Assembly: GCA_963747255.1 (NCBI GenBank)
Contig: CAVVEG010000017.1
Location: forward strand, 620,001-684,000
DNA: 64,000 nucleotides
Source of the DNA: CAIYRG01 sp963747255
GTDB lineage: Bacteria; Pseudomonadota; Alphaproteobacteria; Micropepsales; Micropepsaceae
Direction of reading: 5' to 3'
Part shown: piece by piece, positions 32,994-43,023 of the stretch
Position numbering within the stretch: the first letter of the stretch is position 1
Layout: each line of letters starts with the position of its first letter
Notes under the pieces: model-generated
The model's input: the letters and a program-made list of their open reading frames with translations, nothing else
What the model was told of the DNA's origin: nothing
Database searches by the model: none
Position numbers and translations under genes: made by a program

Positions 32994-33917
32994 TTATTTT
33001 CCCAGACGGTCCGGACCTTGCGCGAGCATGTCCAGCCGGTACAGTGCGCGGCGCGCGGAAATATACAGCGTATGCTTTTGCGGCCCCGCGAACGCCATAT
33101 TTGACGGCTGGCGGGGCACCCCGATCGTGCCGAGATAACTGCCTGTCGCCGCAAAGACCTGGATCCCGCGGATCGTCGCCACATAGACGCGCCCGTCGCG
33201 ATCCACCGCCATTCCATCTGCGACGCTCTCTTCGTTCGGCGCAATGTTTTTCAGTTCGGCAAAGACACGCTTCCCGATCGCTGAACCGCCATTTCGGATG
33301 TCGTAGGCATACACATTGTTTCCGATCGTATCGTCCACATAGAGCGTCTTCTCGTCCGGGCTGAGCGCAATTCCATTCGGACGTCCGATCGTATCATCGA
33401 CAACGGAAGGCCGATGGTCACCCGGGGCGAGGTAATAGACGAACACCTTCAGGCCCGGGATCACCGGCCTGGGATTGTGGTCCGTAAAATAGATGCCTCC
33501 ACTCGCATCGATGATGAGGTCGTTTGGTTCCAGCAACCGAAATCCGGCGGTGAGATTGAGATAACCGCCGGCAGGGTTGCGCATTGTGATGCCCGGAAGA
33601 TCGCCTTCGGCCCACACGAACTCCCCATGACGGGTGAAAGCGAGCCCATTCCCGCGATGTGTATTTTCGCGTTCGATCCACAACCGCCCGAAGCTATCGA
33701 TGTGATAGGTTCGATTTGCCGCCGTATCGGAGAAATACACGCCGCCGTCCGGGGCGCCGAGGGGCGCTTCCGTGTTCATGAATTGATCGCTGACCAGCAC
33801 CGGTTGGGCATTTGGGGCGACTACACCAGGAATACCCGACAGCGCCTGAGCGAAAGCCATCGTGCAAAAAACCGGAAATAGAAATGCCGGGATGGTTGCC
33901 TTGTAGGTGAATTTCAT
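32994..33917 (-). CDS. Exported SMP-30/gluconolactonase-type beta-propeller protein
   Basis: The 307-residue protein has a signal peptide (AFLFPVFCTMAFAQ) and a six-bladed propeller of the SMP-30/gluconolaconase/LRE group: APDGGVYFSDTAANR, LLEPNDLIIDASGGIYFTD, GRPNGIALSPDEKTLYV and VADGMAVDRDGRVYVAT. The Glu, Asn and Asp residues of these repeats normally bind one divalent metal. Members hydrolyse sugar lactones or organophosphates; the substrate is open. The ATG at 33917 has AGGGA almost adjacent, so the start is not certain. Confidence 0.87.
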   Translation of the reverse strand: MKFTYKATIPAFLFPVFCTMAFAQALSGIPGVVAPNAQPVLVSDQFMNTEAPLGAPDGGVYFSDTAANRTYHIDSFGRLWIERENTHRGNGLAFTRHGEFVWAEGDLPGITMRNPAGGYLNLTAGFRLLEPNDLIIDASGGIYFTDHNPRPVIPGLKVFVYYLAPGDHRPSVVDDTIGRPNGIALSPDEKTLYVDDTIGNNVYAYDIRNGGSAIGKRVFAELKNIAPNEESVADGMAVDRDGRVYVATIRGIQVFAATGSYLGTIGVPRQPSNMAFAGPQKHTLYISARRALYRLDMLAQGPDRLGK

Positions 33918-33946
33918 TCCCTGCGCGATCCACACTGGCCACGAAA

Positions 33947-34365
33947 TCAGATTATCAGCAAAGCCGCGCGTATTGTCAGTGCCAGAAGGACGATCGAACC
34001 CAGCATGAACACCGTAAAACGCGGCATAATCAGATTGACCGTCGCCTGTATCAAACTGTGCACGATCCGCAAAGCGACGTAGGTCCAGGCCAGCATGTCG
34101 TTCAGCCCGCCGCCGGCTCCAACGAGGGCCAGTGCAAGGGCGACAGCATAGAACAAAGTCGGCTGTTCCATCAGATTGTTGTAATTGTCCGCTTTCCAGC
34201 GCACTTCGGCTGGCAAGTTGGCCATGAATTCGGAACTCGGGCGCTGCGGATCGTAAATGATCTTCAGTTTTGTAATGGCTGGAATCCGGGTGGCATATAG
34301 CCATCCCCACATCACAAACGACCGAGGACCAGTGCCAGCAGGGGGGCCAATATCGGACTCGGCAT
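33947..34365 (-). pseudogene. MAPEG-family membrane protein with a frame break near the N-terminus
   Basis: The main frame (33947-34315) encodes a four-helix MAPEG protein: MWGWLYATRIPAITKLKI, AEVRWKADNYNNLMEQPTLF with the Glu/Asn-rich glutathione-type motif, and HSLIQATVNLIMPRFTVF. It lacks the first helix. In the neighbouring frame, the ATG at 34365 opens MPSPILAPLLALVLGR and ends in a TGA two codons later. One missing base near 34317 (for example TTT for TTTT) would join them as LGRFVMWGW, which matches the family. A GTG start at 34315 could still give a shorter protein. Confidence 0.78.
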
Positions 34366-34387
34366 CAGAAGTCGCCCGTACCGGCCA

Positions 34388-35224
34388 TCAGAAATCGGAA
34401 CTTGCTGCGACCGGCACGTGATAATCGAACAGGTTCACGGTGTTGTTTTCGGCGCAGATTTTTTCCACGAAATCCTGATCGATGCGGCGGTAGCGGCGTT
34501 TCGCGGTCCATGGCTTATAGAAGCTGCCTGGATCGTCGACGGTGAATACGGCCTCCATGGTTTTGCCGCCGTCGATCAAATGCCACCGTTCGACAACGTG
34601 GAGATTATCCGTGTGCGGCGTACGGTAAATGTCCACAACGGTCTTGTCGTTCAAGCCGATCGTGTCGATGACCAGGGAGTCCCCTTCATAATGGCCTACT
34701 GATTCTCCGTACCACGATGGTTTCAGGTTCTTTGAGTGCGGCACGTTCAAATAGACGCGGCGAATTTGATTGTCCTCGGTCCAGATCATCCAGACTTCCT
34801 TCGGCGTTTGCAGGAACACGATCGGATCCGGTCCGCCATACCCCATGAAGAAGGGAACCCCCGCGGGCACGCAACTGGACTGGGCCGTAAACGCGCTCTT
34901 TTTTCCGGCCATAATTTCATCGATATCCTGCTTCATGTGATCCCTGACCCAGGGCATCAGATTTGGGTTGGTCAGATCTGCAATCCGGAATGTCGGTTGA
35001 CGCCCCTGTCCATTCGGCACGAACGGGTGAGCAGGGTCTGACGCAACCGGGGGATTCGTTCCAGGAACGGTTTCATAGCCCGGGCCTCCGCCACCGAGGC
35101 CGACCCACCCGGCAAAATTCGAAGAAAAATCGGGGCGGACAACATTCTGCTGGGCTGCCGGGGACAATGGACATGCCATGAGGACGATGATCGGGGCGAT
35201 CAGGGCGTAGCGTGCCGAAGACAT
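34388..35224 (-). CDS. Exported protein of an uncharacterised family (278 aa)
   Basis: The 278-residue protein has a signal peptide ending CPLSPAAQQ. The mature region contains ILxxP-type segments such as LMPWVRDHMKQDIDEIMAGK, SSCVPAGVPFFM, FLQTPKEVWMIWTEDNQIRR and VGHYEGDSLVIDTIGLND, then VVERWHLIDGGKTMEAVFTV. This pattern occurs in many exported proteins of acidobacteria and alphaproteobacteria from memory, often near DUF6152 and DUF6644 genes, both of which are in this window. The function is unknown. The beta-rich, ligand-cage look is inference only. Confidence 0.8.
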   Translation of the reverse strand: MSSARYALIAPIIVLMACPLSPAAQQNVVRPDFSSNFAGWVGLGGGGPGYETVPGTNPPVASDPAHPFVPNGQGRQPTFRIADLTNPNLMPWVRDHMKQDIDEIMAGKKSAFTAQSSCVPAGVPFFMGYGGPDPIVFLQTPKEVWMIWTEDNQIRRVYLNVPHSKNLKPSWYGESVGHYEGDSLVIDTIGLNDKTVVDIYRTPHTDNLHVVERWHLIDGGKTMEAVFTVDDPGSFYKPWTAKRRYRRIDQDFVEKICAENNTVNLFDYHVPVAASSDF

Positions 35225-35647
35225 TGTAAACCCTCGTGTTCAAGCGTCGCGAACGCTCGCCAATCTATCAGAAATCCGGAATTTCCGCTTCAGGAATGGG
35301 ACCGAAGCTCGATCCCTCCTGAACGTCGTGATTGTTTTCCGCCAAACGATTTCGTCCATTGAGGTGGTAGTTTTGTTCTGCGACGCCCGTTCAGGATCGA
35401 CGGCCAGCATGAATCGTCTGAAGACGTGCCCGCAACCCGATTTCCGATCACGCATGACGATTTCGCGCACCAGGATTGCAGGACCGGATTGTCAAAATCA
35501 CCAGCCCGGATATTGCCCGATGATAGTACGGTTCTGCGCTCCCGGCCGTCAAAAAACCCCGTTTCGACCTGCATGATCGTTGTTTGCGGTGGCATCGGTT
35601 ACCATATCTGGCAAAATTTCTCCGCTCCCCAACCGATGTGATCTTCG
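35225..35647. other. 423-base gap between divergent genes, no supported gene
   Basis: This gap lies between the start of the 278-aa gene and hsp20. Short ORFs on both strands lack ribosome sites and family resemblance. No tRNA, hairpin with a T run, or near-consensus promoter stood out. It presumably holds promoters for both neighbouring genes. Confidence 0.5.
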
Positions 35648-36049
35648 ATGGCCCGAGATATTGCGCGTGACTGGATGTGGTCGCAGGCTTGCGAAATGCT
35701 TGCGCGCGCTGAGCGCTTGCACCGCGAATTTTTTCGCCCCACGGCTTCCACCGCGTGGGAACCCCCGGCCGATGTCCTCGAAACCGGATACGAAGTTCTG
35801 GTCTTCGTCGCACTGCCCGGCGTACCTGCCGATAAGGTCGAAGCGGTGATCGAGGACGGACACCTGCTCATAGCCGGAACGCGCACGCTGCCGGCGGAGC
35901 TCCGCACCGCCACGATCCATCGTCTGGAATTGCCGCAGGGCCGTTTCCTGCGCCGCATCAGTCTGCCCGCGGGGCATTACACCCAGGTCACCCGCGTTAT
36001 GGTGGAAGGTTGTCTGTTGATCAGATTGGAGAAAGTGAACCGTGGTTGA
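35648..36049 (+). CDS. Hsp20/alpha-crystallin small heat-shock protein
   Basis: A 133-residue small chaperone that keeps unfolding proteins soluble. The alpha-crystallin domain spans about residues 35-130: WEPPADVLETGYEVLVFVALPGV, VEAVIEDGHLLIAGTRTLP, and IHRLELPQGRFLRRISLP. The usual C-terminal IxI tail is reduced to LLIRLEKVNRG. Its stop overlaps the lon start by eight bases, so the two are translated together. This links a holding chaperone directly to a protease. Confidence 0.93.
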   Translation: MARDIARDWMWSQACEMLARAERLHREFFRPTASTAWEPPADVLETGYEVLVFVALPGVPADKVEAVIEDGHLLIAGTRTLPAELRTATIHRLELPQGRFLRRISLPAGHYTQVTRVMVEGCLLIRLEKVNRG

Positions 36050-38486
36050 AGCGGAAATGCGCAGTGCAGGCGAACAAGGGGCGGCAGCGAACGGACCGGC
36101 GGCCATTCCGTCGCTGCCGACCGATGCCCTGATAATCATCCCCGTGCGCAATATCGTCCTGTTTCCGGGGATGATGTTTCCGATCGCCATCGGCCGCCCG
36201 AAGTCGATCGCGGCGGCCCAACACGCGGTGCGGGAACAGCGGCAGATCGGCGTTCTCATGCAGCGGAAACCGGACTCGCCCGATCCGGCGCCTGCCGAAA
36301 TGCATCGGATTGGGACTGTGGCCAATGTTGCACGCTACGTCACTGCTCCAGATGGAAGTCACCATCTCGTCTGTCAGGGCGACCAACGGTTTCAGGTAGC
36401 GGAATTTCTTGAGGGATGGCCTTTTCTGGTTGCGCGGATATTGCGCATTCCCGAGCCCACGTCCGTGACGCCGGAAATAGAAGCAAGGTTCGTAAATCTT
36501 AAGTCGCAGGCGGTCGAAGCAATTCAGCTTCTTCCCCAGGCTCCGCCCGAACTCGCAGCCGCGATCCAGTCGATTGAGTCCGCCACGCTGCTCGCCGATC
36601 TCTCGGTGGCGTATATGGACGCAACGCCCGAGGAAAAACAGGAGATACTCGAAACCATCGATCTGCCCTCCCGGATGAACAAAGCAAGCCGGCTGCTTGC
36701 CCATCGCATCGAAGTATTAAAGCTGTCACGCGACATCGCGCAGCAAACCAGGGCTGCGTTGGACGAGCGTCAACGCGAAATGCTGCTGCGCGAACAGATG
36801 GCGACAATTCAGCGCCAACTGGGCGAAGGCGATGACGCGAGGGCATCGGAAATCGCGGAAATCGAGCGCGCGATCGCAAACGCAAGAATGCCGAAGGAAG
36901 TCGAGGAACAGGCGCGCCGCGAGCTGCGCCGGCTGCAGCGGATGCCGGAAGCCGCAGGTGAGTTCGCGATGGTTCGGAACTATCTCGACTGGCTTACAGA
37001 ATTGCCGTGGCATATCTCCGAAGAGACGCCTATCGACATTGGCGACGCCCGTCGCATTCTCGACGAGGATCATTACGACCTTGAAAAGATCAAGCGCCGG
37101 ATCATTGAGTATCTGGCGGTGCGAAAACTCGCCCCTCAGGGTCGTGCCCCGATCCTGTGCTTCGTCGGGCCACCCGGAGTGGGCAAGACTTCGCTCGGCC
37201 AATCCATCGCCCGTGCAATGAACCGGAAATTCGTGCGCGTCAGCCTTGGTGGCGTTCATGACGAAGCTGAGATTCGCGGCCACAGACGTACCTATATCGG
37301 CGCGCTTCCCGGAAATATCATTCAGGCGGTCCGCAAGGCGGGATCGCGAAACTGCGTCATGATGCTGGACGAAATCGACAAACTTGGCGCCGGTATCCAG
37401 GGCGATCCCGGCGCCGCGCTTCTGGAAGTTCTGGATCCGCAGCAGAATAACGCGTTTCGCGACAACTATCTTGGCGTGACATTCGATCTCAGCCGGACCG
37501 TGTTCCTGACCACCGCAAATATGCTCGATACGATTCCCGGACCATTACGCGACCGGATGGAGATCATCACGTTGCCCGGTTATACGGCCGAGGAAAAACT
37601 GGAGATCGCCCGCCGGTATCTGGTGAAACGCCAGATGGAAGCGAACGGCCTGAAGCCGGAGGATTCCGCAATTGATGATGATGCCATCCGCAGCATCATT
37701 CAGAGTTACACGCGGGAAGCAGGTGTGCGGAATCTCGAACGGCAGATCGGTCAGGCGCTTCGGCATGCCGCCGTTCGCATCGCCCAGGGAGAAAAAGGAC
37801 CGCTTCAAATCACATCCGGAGATCTCGCCGCCATACTTGGGCCGCCGCAATTCGAAAGCGAGGTCGCCATGCGGACGAGCGTCCCCGGCGTCTCGACCGG
37901 ACTCGCCTGGACTCCCGTGGGGGGCGACATCCTTTTCATTGAAGCGACGCGCATTCCTGGTGGAGGCAGACTGATACTGACGGGCCAGCTTGGCGATGTG
38001 ATGAAGGAAAGCGCGCAGGCAGCTTTGAGCCTGGTGAAGAACCGCGCCGAAGCTTTTGGCATCGATCCGGTGCGTTTTGAAAAAGTGGATATTCATGTCC
38101 ATGTTCCGGCAGGTGCAGTGCCGAAAGATGGTCCCAGCGCCGGTGTCGCGATGTTCATGGCGCTGGTGTCACTGATGACCGAGCGCAACGTTCGCAGCGA
38201 CACGGCAATGACAGGCGAGATCAGCCTGCGCGGACTGGTTCTGCCGGTAGGAGGAATCAAGGAAAAGGTCATTGCAGCGCATCGCGCGGAGATCAGGCGC
38301 GTCATCTTGCCGGCACGGAACCGGAAGGATTTTGACGATATCCCCGAAACCGCTCGCAATCAGATGGAATTCATCTGGATTGAACGGGTCGACGAGGCGG
38401 TTGAAGCGGCGCTGGAATCACAGACGACGCCGGAGATTGATGCGGGCGCGGTGCGGCACCTTATCCAGGCCGAAACCGGCAAGTGA
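36042..38486 (+). CDS. lon: ATP-dependent Lon protease
   Basis: Lon degrades damaged and short-lived regulatory proteins. The 814-residue protein has the N-terminal Lon domain (ALIIIPVRNIVLFPGMMFPI), the AAA+ module (FVGPPGVGKTSLGQS, Walker A near residue 375; MMLDEIDKLGAG, Walker B) and the C-terminal protease domain with PKDGPSAG (catalytic Ser near 699) and LPVGGIKEKV (Lys near 741). The GTG at 36042 lies inside hsp20 with GGAG 10 bases upstream; an ATG at 36057 is an alternative. Coupling with hsp20 is unusual, since lon more often follows clpX. Confidence 0.97.
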   Translation: MVEAEMRSAGEQGAAANGPAAIPSLPTDALIIIPVRNIVLFPGMMFPIAIGRPKSIAAAQHAVREQRQIGVLMQRKPDSPDPAPAEMHRIGTVANVARYVTAPDGSHHLVCQGDQRFQVAEFLEGWPFLVARILRIPEPTSVTPEIEARFVNLKSQAVEAIQLLPQAPPELAAAIQSIESATLLADLSVAYMDATPEEKQEILETIDLPSRMNKASRLLAHRIEVLKLSRDIAQQTRAALDERQREMLLREQMATIQRQLGEGDDARASEIAEIERAIANARMPKEVEEQARRELRRLQRMPEAAGEFAMVRNYLDWLTELPWHISEETPIDIGDARRILDEDHYDLEKIKRRIIEYLAVRKLAPQGRAPILCFVGPPGVGKTSLGQSIARAMNRKFVRVSLGGVHDEAEIRGHRRTYIGALPGNIIQAVRKAGSRNCVMMLDEIDKLGAGIQGDPGAALLEVLDPQQNNAFRDNYLGVTFDLSRTVFLTTANMLDTIPGPLRDRMEIITLPGYTAEEKLEIARRYLVKRQMEANGLKPEDSAIDDDAIRSIIQSYTREAGVRNLERQIGQALRHAAVRIAQGEKGPLQITSGDLAAILGPPQFESEVAMRTSVPGVSTGLAWTPVGGDILFIEATRIPGGGRLILTGQLGDVMKESAQAALSLVKNRAEAFGIDPVRFEKVDIHVHVPAGAVPKDGPSAGVAMFMALVSLMTERNVRSDTAMTGEISLRGLVLPVGGIKEKVIAAHRAEIRRVILPARNRKDFDDIPETARNQMEFIWIERVDEAVEAALESQTTPEIDAGAVRHLIQAETGK

Positions 38487-38532
38487 ACCGGTTTTCGTCA
38501 TCGATCAAAACAATGGCAGCTCGCCGGGACGT

Positions 38533-39024
38533 TCACCAGTAGCCGATCATGCGTCCAGCACCGATGGATGTGAGCCAGCAGAGAAGGGACGTACCGCCCA
38601 TGGCCGCCAGTTTGCGGCGTTCGGCCAGTGACAGCTCACGTGTCGAATGAGCCCGCCACGCGGACGTGCGATGCACCAAAGCAACATTCAGAAGGCCAAG
38701 CGCTATCGCCGGAAACTTGACGTAAAGAAACGGATTACCGACATATTCCGTCGCCTTGGTGGCGAGCAGCCCGGCCCCGCTGATCGCAGCAACACCGAAA
38801 CCCGCCGCCGCCATTCGGACAGTCGGCCTCGACAAAGCTGCCAGAGGTACATCGGACCAGAGCCCGAGCAAGCGCAGATCCAGAATGACCACTGAACCAA
38901 ACAGCGTCGCTACGCCCAGAATATGCGTCAGATTGACTATGCCGTAGAACCAGACGCCGTTGTCGCGCATGAGATGGCCGAGGGCAGAACCCTCAAGCCA
39001 CGCCATGAACTTTGGAAACGTCAA
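38533..39024 (-). CDS. DUF6644-type inner-membrane protein
   Basis: The 163-residue protein has four hydrophobic helices. WLEGSALGHLMRDNGVWFY, NLTHILGVATLFGSVVILDLRLLGL and NPFLYVKFPAIALGLLN are typical of the DUF6644 group of small membrane proteins. Conserved His residues inside helices suggest possible haem or metal binding, but this is not shown. Its ATG overlaps the stop of the DUF6152 gene (ATGA), so both are translated together. The stop lies 46 bases from the convergent lon stop. Confidence 0.78.
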   Translation of the reverse strand: MTFPKFMAWLEGSALGHLMRDNGVWFYGIVNLTHILGVATLFGSVVILDLRLLGLWSDVPLAALSRPTVRMAAAGFGVAAISGAGLLATKATEYVGNPFLYVKFPAIALGLLNVALVHRTSAWRAHSTRELSLAERRKLAAMGGTSLLCWLTSIGAGRMIGYW

Positions 39025-39404
39025 CGCAGAGAGGCTTGCCGTTCCGGGTACACGTTATAGTGCCGGCCGGCATACTCCACCTGGATCGTTTTCATTTCAT
39101 ACCGATTCGGATCGCGGTTGCGGTTGCCCCGCACGGTCACCATTGCGCCGACCGGAATTGTGTCCTGCTTCAACCCGGCAGACGAGGTGCGGTAGGGCGG
39201 CGCCAATGTGATGTCCCATACTTTTCCGTCGAGAGTTTTGATCTTCATAGTGCCGTGCGGTCCCGCGAGCTTCACCCCTTCGGTGACAACGCCGGTCATC
39301 GACGTCACTTCGTCCACATTGCCGCCCCAGCCGTGATGGGCCAGGGCCGGAAAAGCGCACAGAACCGCAATCGATGCTCCCAGAGAAAGTGTACTCAGCC
39401 GCAT
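39021..39404 (-). CDS. DUF6152 exported protein
   Basis: The 127-residue protein has a signal peptide (LGASIAVLCAFPALAHHG). The mature part begins HHGWG and contains GVVTEGVKLAGPHGTMKIKT and GAMVTVRGNRNRDPNRYEMKTIQV, the DUF6152 pattern. The HH at the mature start and the beta-rich OB-like region suggest a periplasmic metal- or ligand-binding role. A GGGAGGT site lies 5 bases before the ATG. It forms a coupled pair with the DUF6644 gene. Confidence 0.82.
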   Translation of the reverse strand: MRLSTLSLGASIAVLCAFPALAHHGWGGNVDEVTSMTGVVTEGVKLAGPHGTMKIKTLDGKVWDITLAPPYRTSSAGLKQDTIPVGAMVTVRGNRNRDPNRYEMKTIQVEYAGRHYNVYPERQASLR

Positions 39405-39432
39405 TCTGACCTCCCGCGCGAGATGGCGTCGT

Positions 39433-41757
<2,325 letters not shown>

Positions 41758-41766
41758 CGGTTTCGG

Positions 41767-42156
41767 TTACTCTTTCTCCATGGTGCATTGTAGCGGATGT
41801 TGATGGCGGCGGGCCAACTCGATCACCTGCGTCACCTTTGTTTCCGCCACCTCAAAGGTGTAAACGCCGCAAATCCCGACGCCATGCCTGTGAACATGCA
41901 ACATGATCTGGACAGCTTCTTCATGCGGCTTGCCAAAGAATCGTTCCAGCACATGAACCACAAACTCCATTGGCGTGTAGTCGTCGTTGAGGATCAGGAC
42001 CCGGTAGAGCGAAGGCTTCTTGGTTTTCGGGCGGGTCTTCGTGACGATGCCGGTTCCGGTTCCCCGGTCACCTGAATCGCCGTTTCCCCGGCCCGGACCA
42101 CGCGGCGCTCCACCTCCAGGGCCGGAATATTCCCACATTACCTGACGCTCGCTCAT
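41767..42156 (-). CDS. clpS: ClpS adaptor of the ClpAP protease
   Basis: ClpS brings N-degron substrates to ClpA. The 129-residue protein has a Gly/Arg-rich, probably disordered N-terminus of about 45 residues and then the ClpS core: YRVLILNDDYTPMEFVVHVL with the substrate-binding Asn-Asp, and IMLHVHRHGVGICGVYTFEVAE. It is followed after 9 bases by clpA. Confidence 0.96.
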   Translation of the reverse strand: MSERQVMWEYSGPGGGAPRGPGRGNGDSGDRGTGTGIVTKTRPKTKKPSLYRVLILNDDYTPMEFVVHVLERFFGKPHEEAVQIMLHVHRHGVGICGVYTFEVAETKVTQVIELARRHQHPLQCTMEKE

Positions 42157-42229
42157 TCAGTTTTCAAGCCTGTGCCGCCGCGGTGGCACAAATAAGACGC
42201 AAGGAACCGCGATAGGTTACGAGCGCTGG

Positions 42230-42274
42230 AAAAAAAGCGAAAGGCCCCGGAGCTGTAATGCTCCAGAGCCTTTT
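42230..42274 (-). terminator. Rho-independent terminator of the phasin gene
   Basis: On the minus strand, AAGGC-TCT-GGAGC pairs with GCTCC-GGG-GCCTT around the loop ATTACA, with the CTTTTTTT run closely following. It lies 25 bases after the phasin stop codon. Confidence 0.85.
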
Positions 42275-42298
42275 CCAACAAAATTAAGGAGGTGACTC

Positions 42299-42739
42299 TC
42301 AGCCGGCGCGAACGAAATCTCCGACTGCGGCAACGCGCGCCTGAAATGGTTCGGCTGTTTCGCGAGCCGTGGAGAGCGCAAGCTCGCCGAGCCTCGCCGC
42401 TTCATCCATCTGGGTCTGGAACAGGGATTTGCCGAATTCCCCTTGCAGGTGGAATGCTTCCTCAAAGGTTCTGGCCGAAAGAACCGCTTTGGTAACCGCA
42501 ACACCGTCTTCGATCACCTTACGTGTATAAGCAAAGACTTCGGTGTTGATCGTCTCCAAACCTTTTCCGGCCGCGCTTGCTGACTTCAGCATCGCTTCAG
42601 CGTTATCCTTGCCGAACGCCATGAGTTGGTCATAAGTCTTAACTGCCTTTTCGAAGCCCTCTTTCATGGCTTCAGCACCGGTCACTACTGTTGCTTCCAT
42701 CGGCTGTTCGCCGGCATGTGTTGATTTCCTGCTTGCCAT
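42299..42739 (-). CDS. Phasin (PHA granule-associated protein)
   Basis: Phasins coat polyhydroxyalkanoate granules. The 146-residue helical protein has the phasin_2 pattern: GFEKAVKTYDQLMAFGKDNA, TINTEVFAYTRKVIEDGV and AFHLQGEFGKSLFQTQMDEA. It has no signal peptide. A GAGG site lies 6 bases before the ATG. Two TGCA-N-TGCA palindromes flank its probable promoter, and a related site lies upstream of phaC, so synthesis probably follows granule load. Confidence 0.92.
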   Translation of the reverse strand: MASRKSTHAGEQPMEATVVTGAEAMKEGFEKAVKTYDQLMAFGKDNAEAMLKSASAAGKGLETINTEVFAYTRKVIEDGVAVTKAVLSARTFEEAFHLQGEFGKSLFQTQMDEAARLGELALSTARETAEPFQARVAAVGDFVRAG

Positions 42740-42757
42740 CGGGTCCTCGCCTGGGTT

Positions 42758-42772
42758 TGTTGCACTGCAACA
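42758..42772 (-). promoter_or_regulatory. Perfect palindrome at the phasin gene, PhaR-type operator (proximal)
   Basis: TGTTGCA-C-TGCAACA is a perfect 7-1-7 inverted repeat, 19 bases before the phasin ATG. It would lie just after the -10 region of the promoter whose -35 element TTGACA, read on the minus strand, is at 42801-42806. Confidence 0.65.
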
Positions 42773-42810
42773 TCACCTATTTGGCCCCCTTGTGTTCCTT
42801 TGTCAATGGT

Positions 42811-42829
42811 TATTGTGCAGTGCACAATA
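42811..42829 (-). promoter_or_regulatory. Perfect palindrome upstream of the phasin promoter, PhaR-type operator (distal)
   Basis: TATTGTGCA-G-TGCACAATA is a perfect 9-1-9 inverted repeat. It lies directly upstream of the minus-strand TTGACA. With the site at 42758-42772 it brackets the promoter, 38 bases apart. Both share the core TGCA-N-TGCA with the phaC site. Confidence 0.65.
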
Positions 42830-43023
42830 AACTAAAGCGAATGTGAACCGCGATCGCGGTTAAACCTATGCGTTCAGGCGATATTATTGACAGGTGTTCC
42901 ATGGTTATACCGATTCGGTAGTACGAACGTTGACTCGAGCGGGATTGCGTCAGTCGAACAGCTTGCACGATCAACCACAATTTGGTCTCATTCCCGCGGC
43001 GAGGCTGCGTCGAGAGGAAGTAC

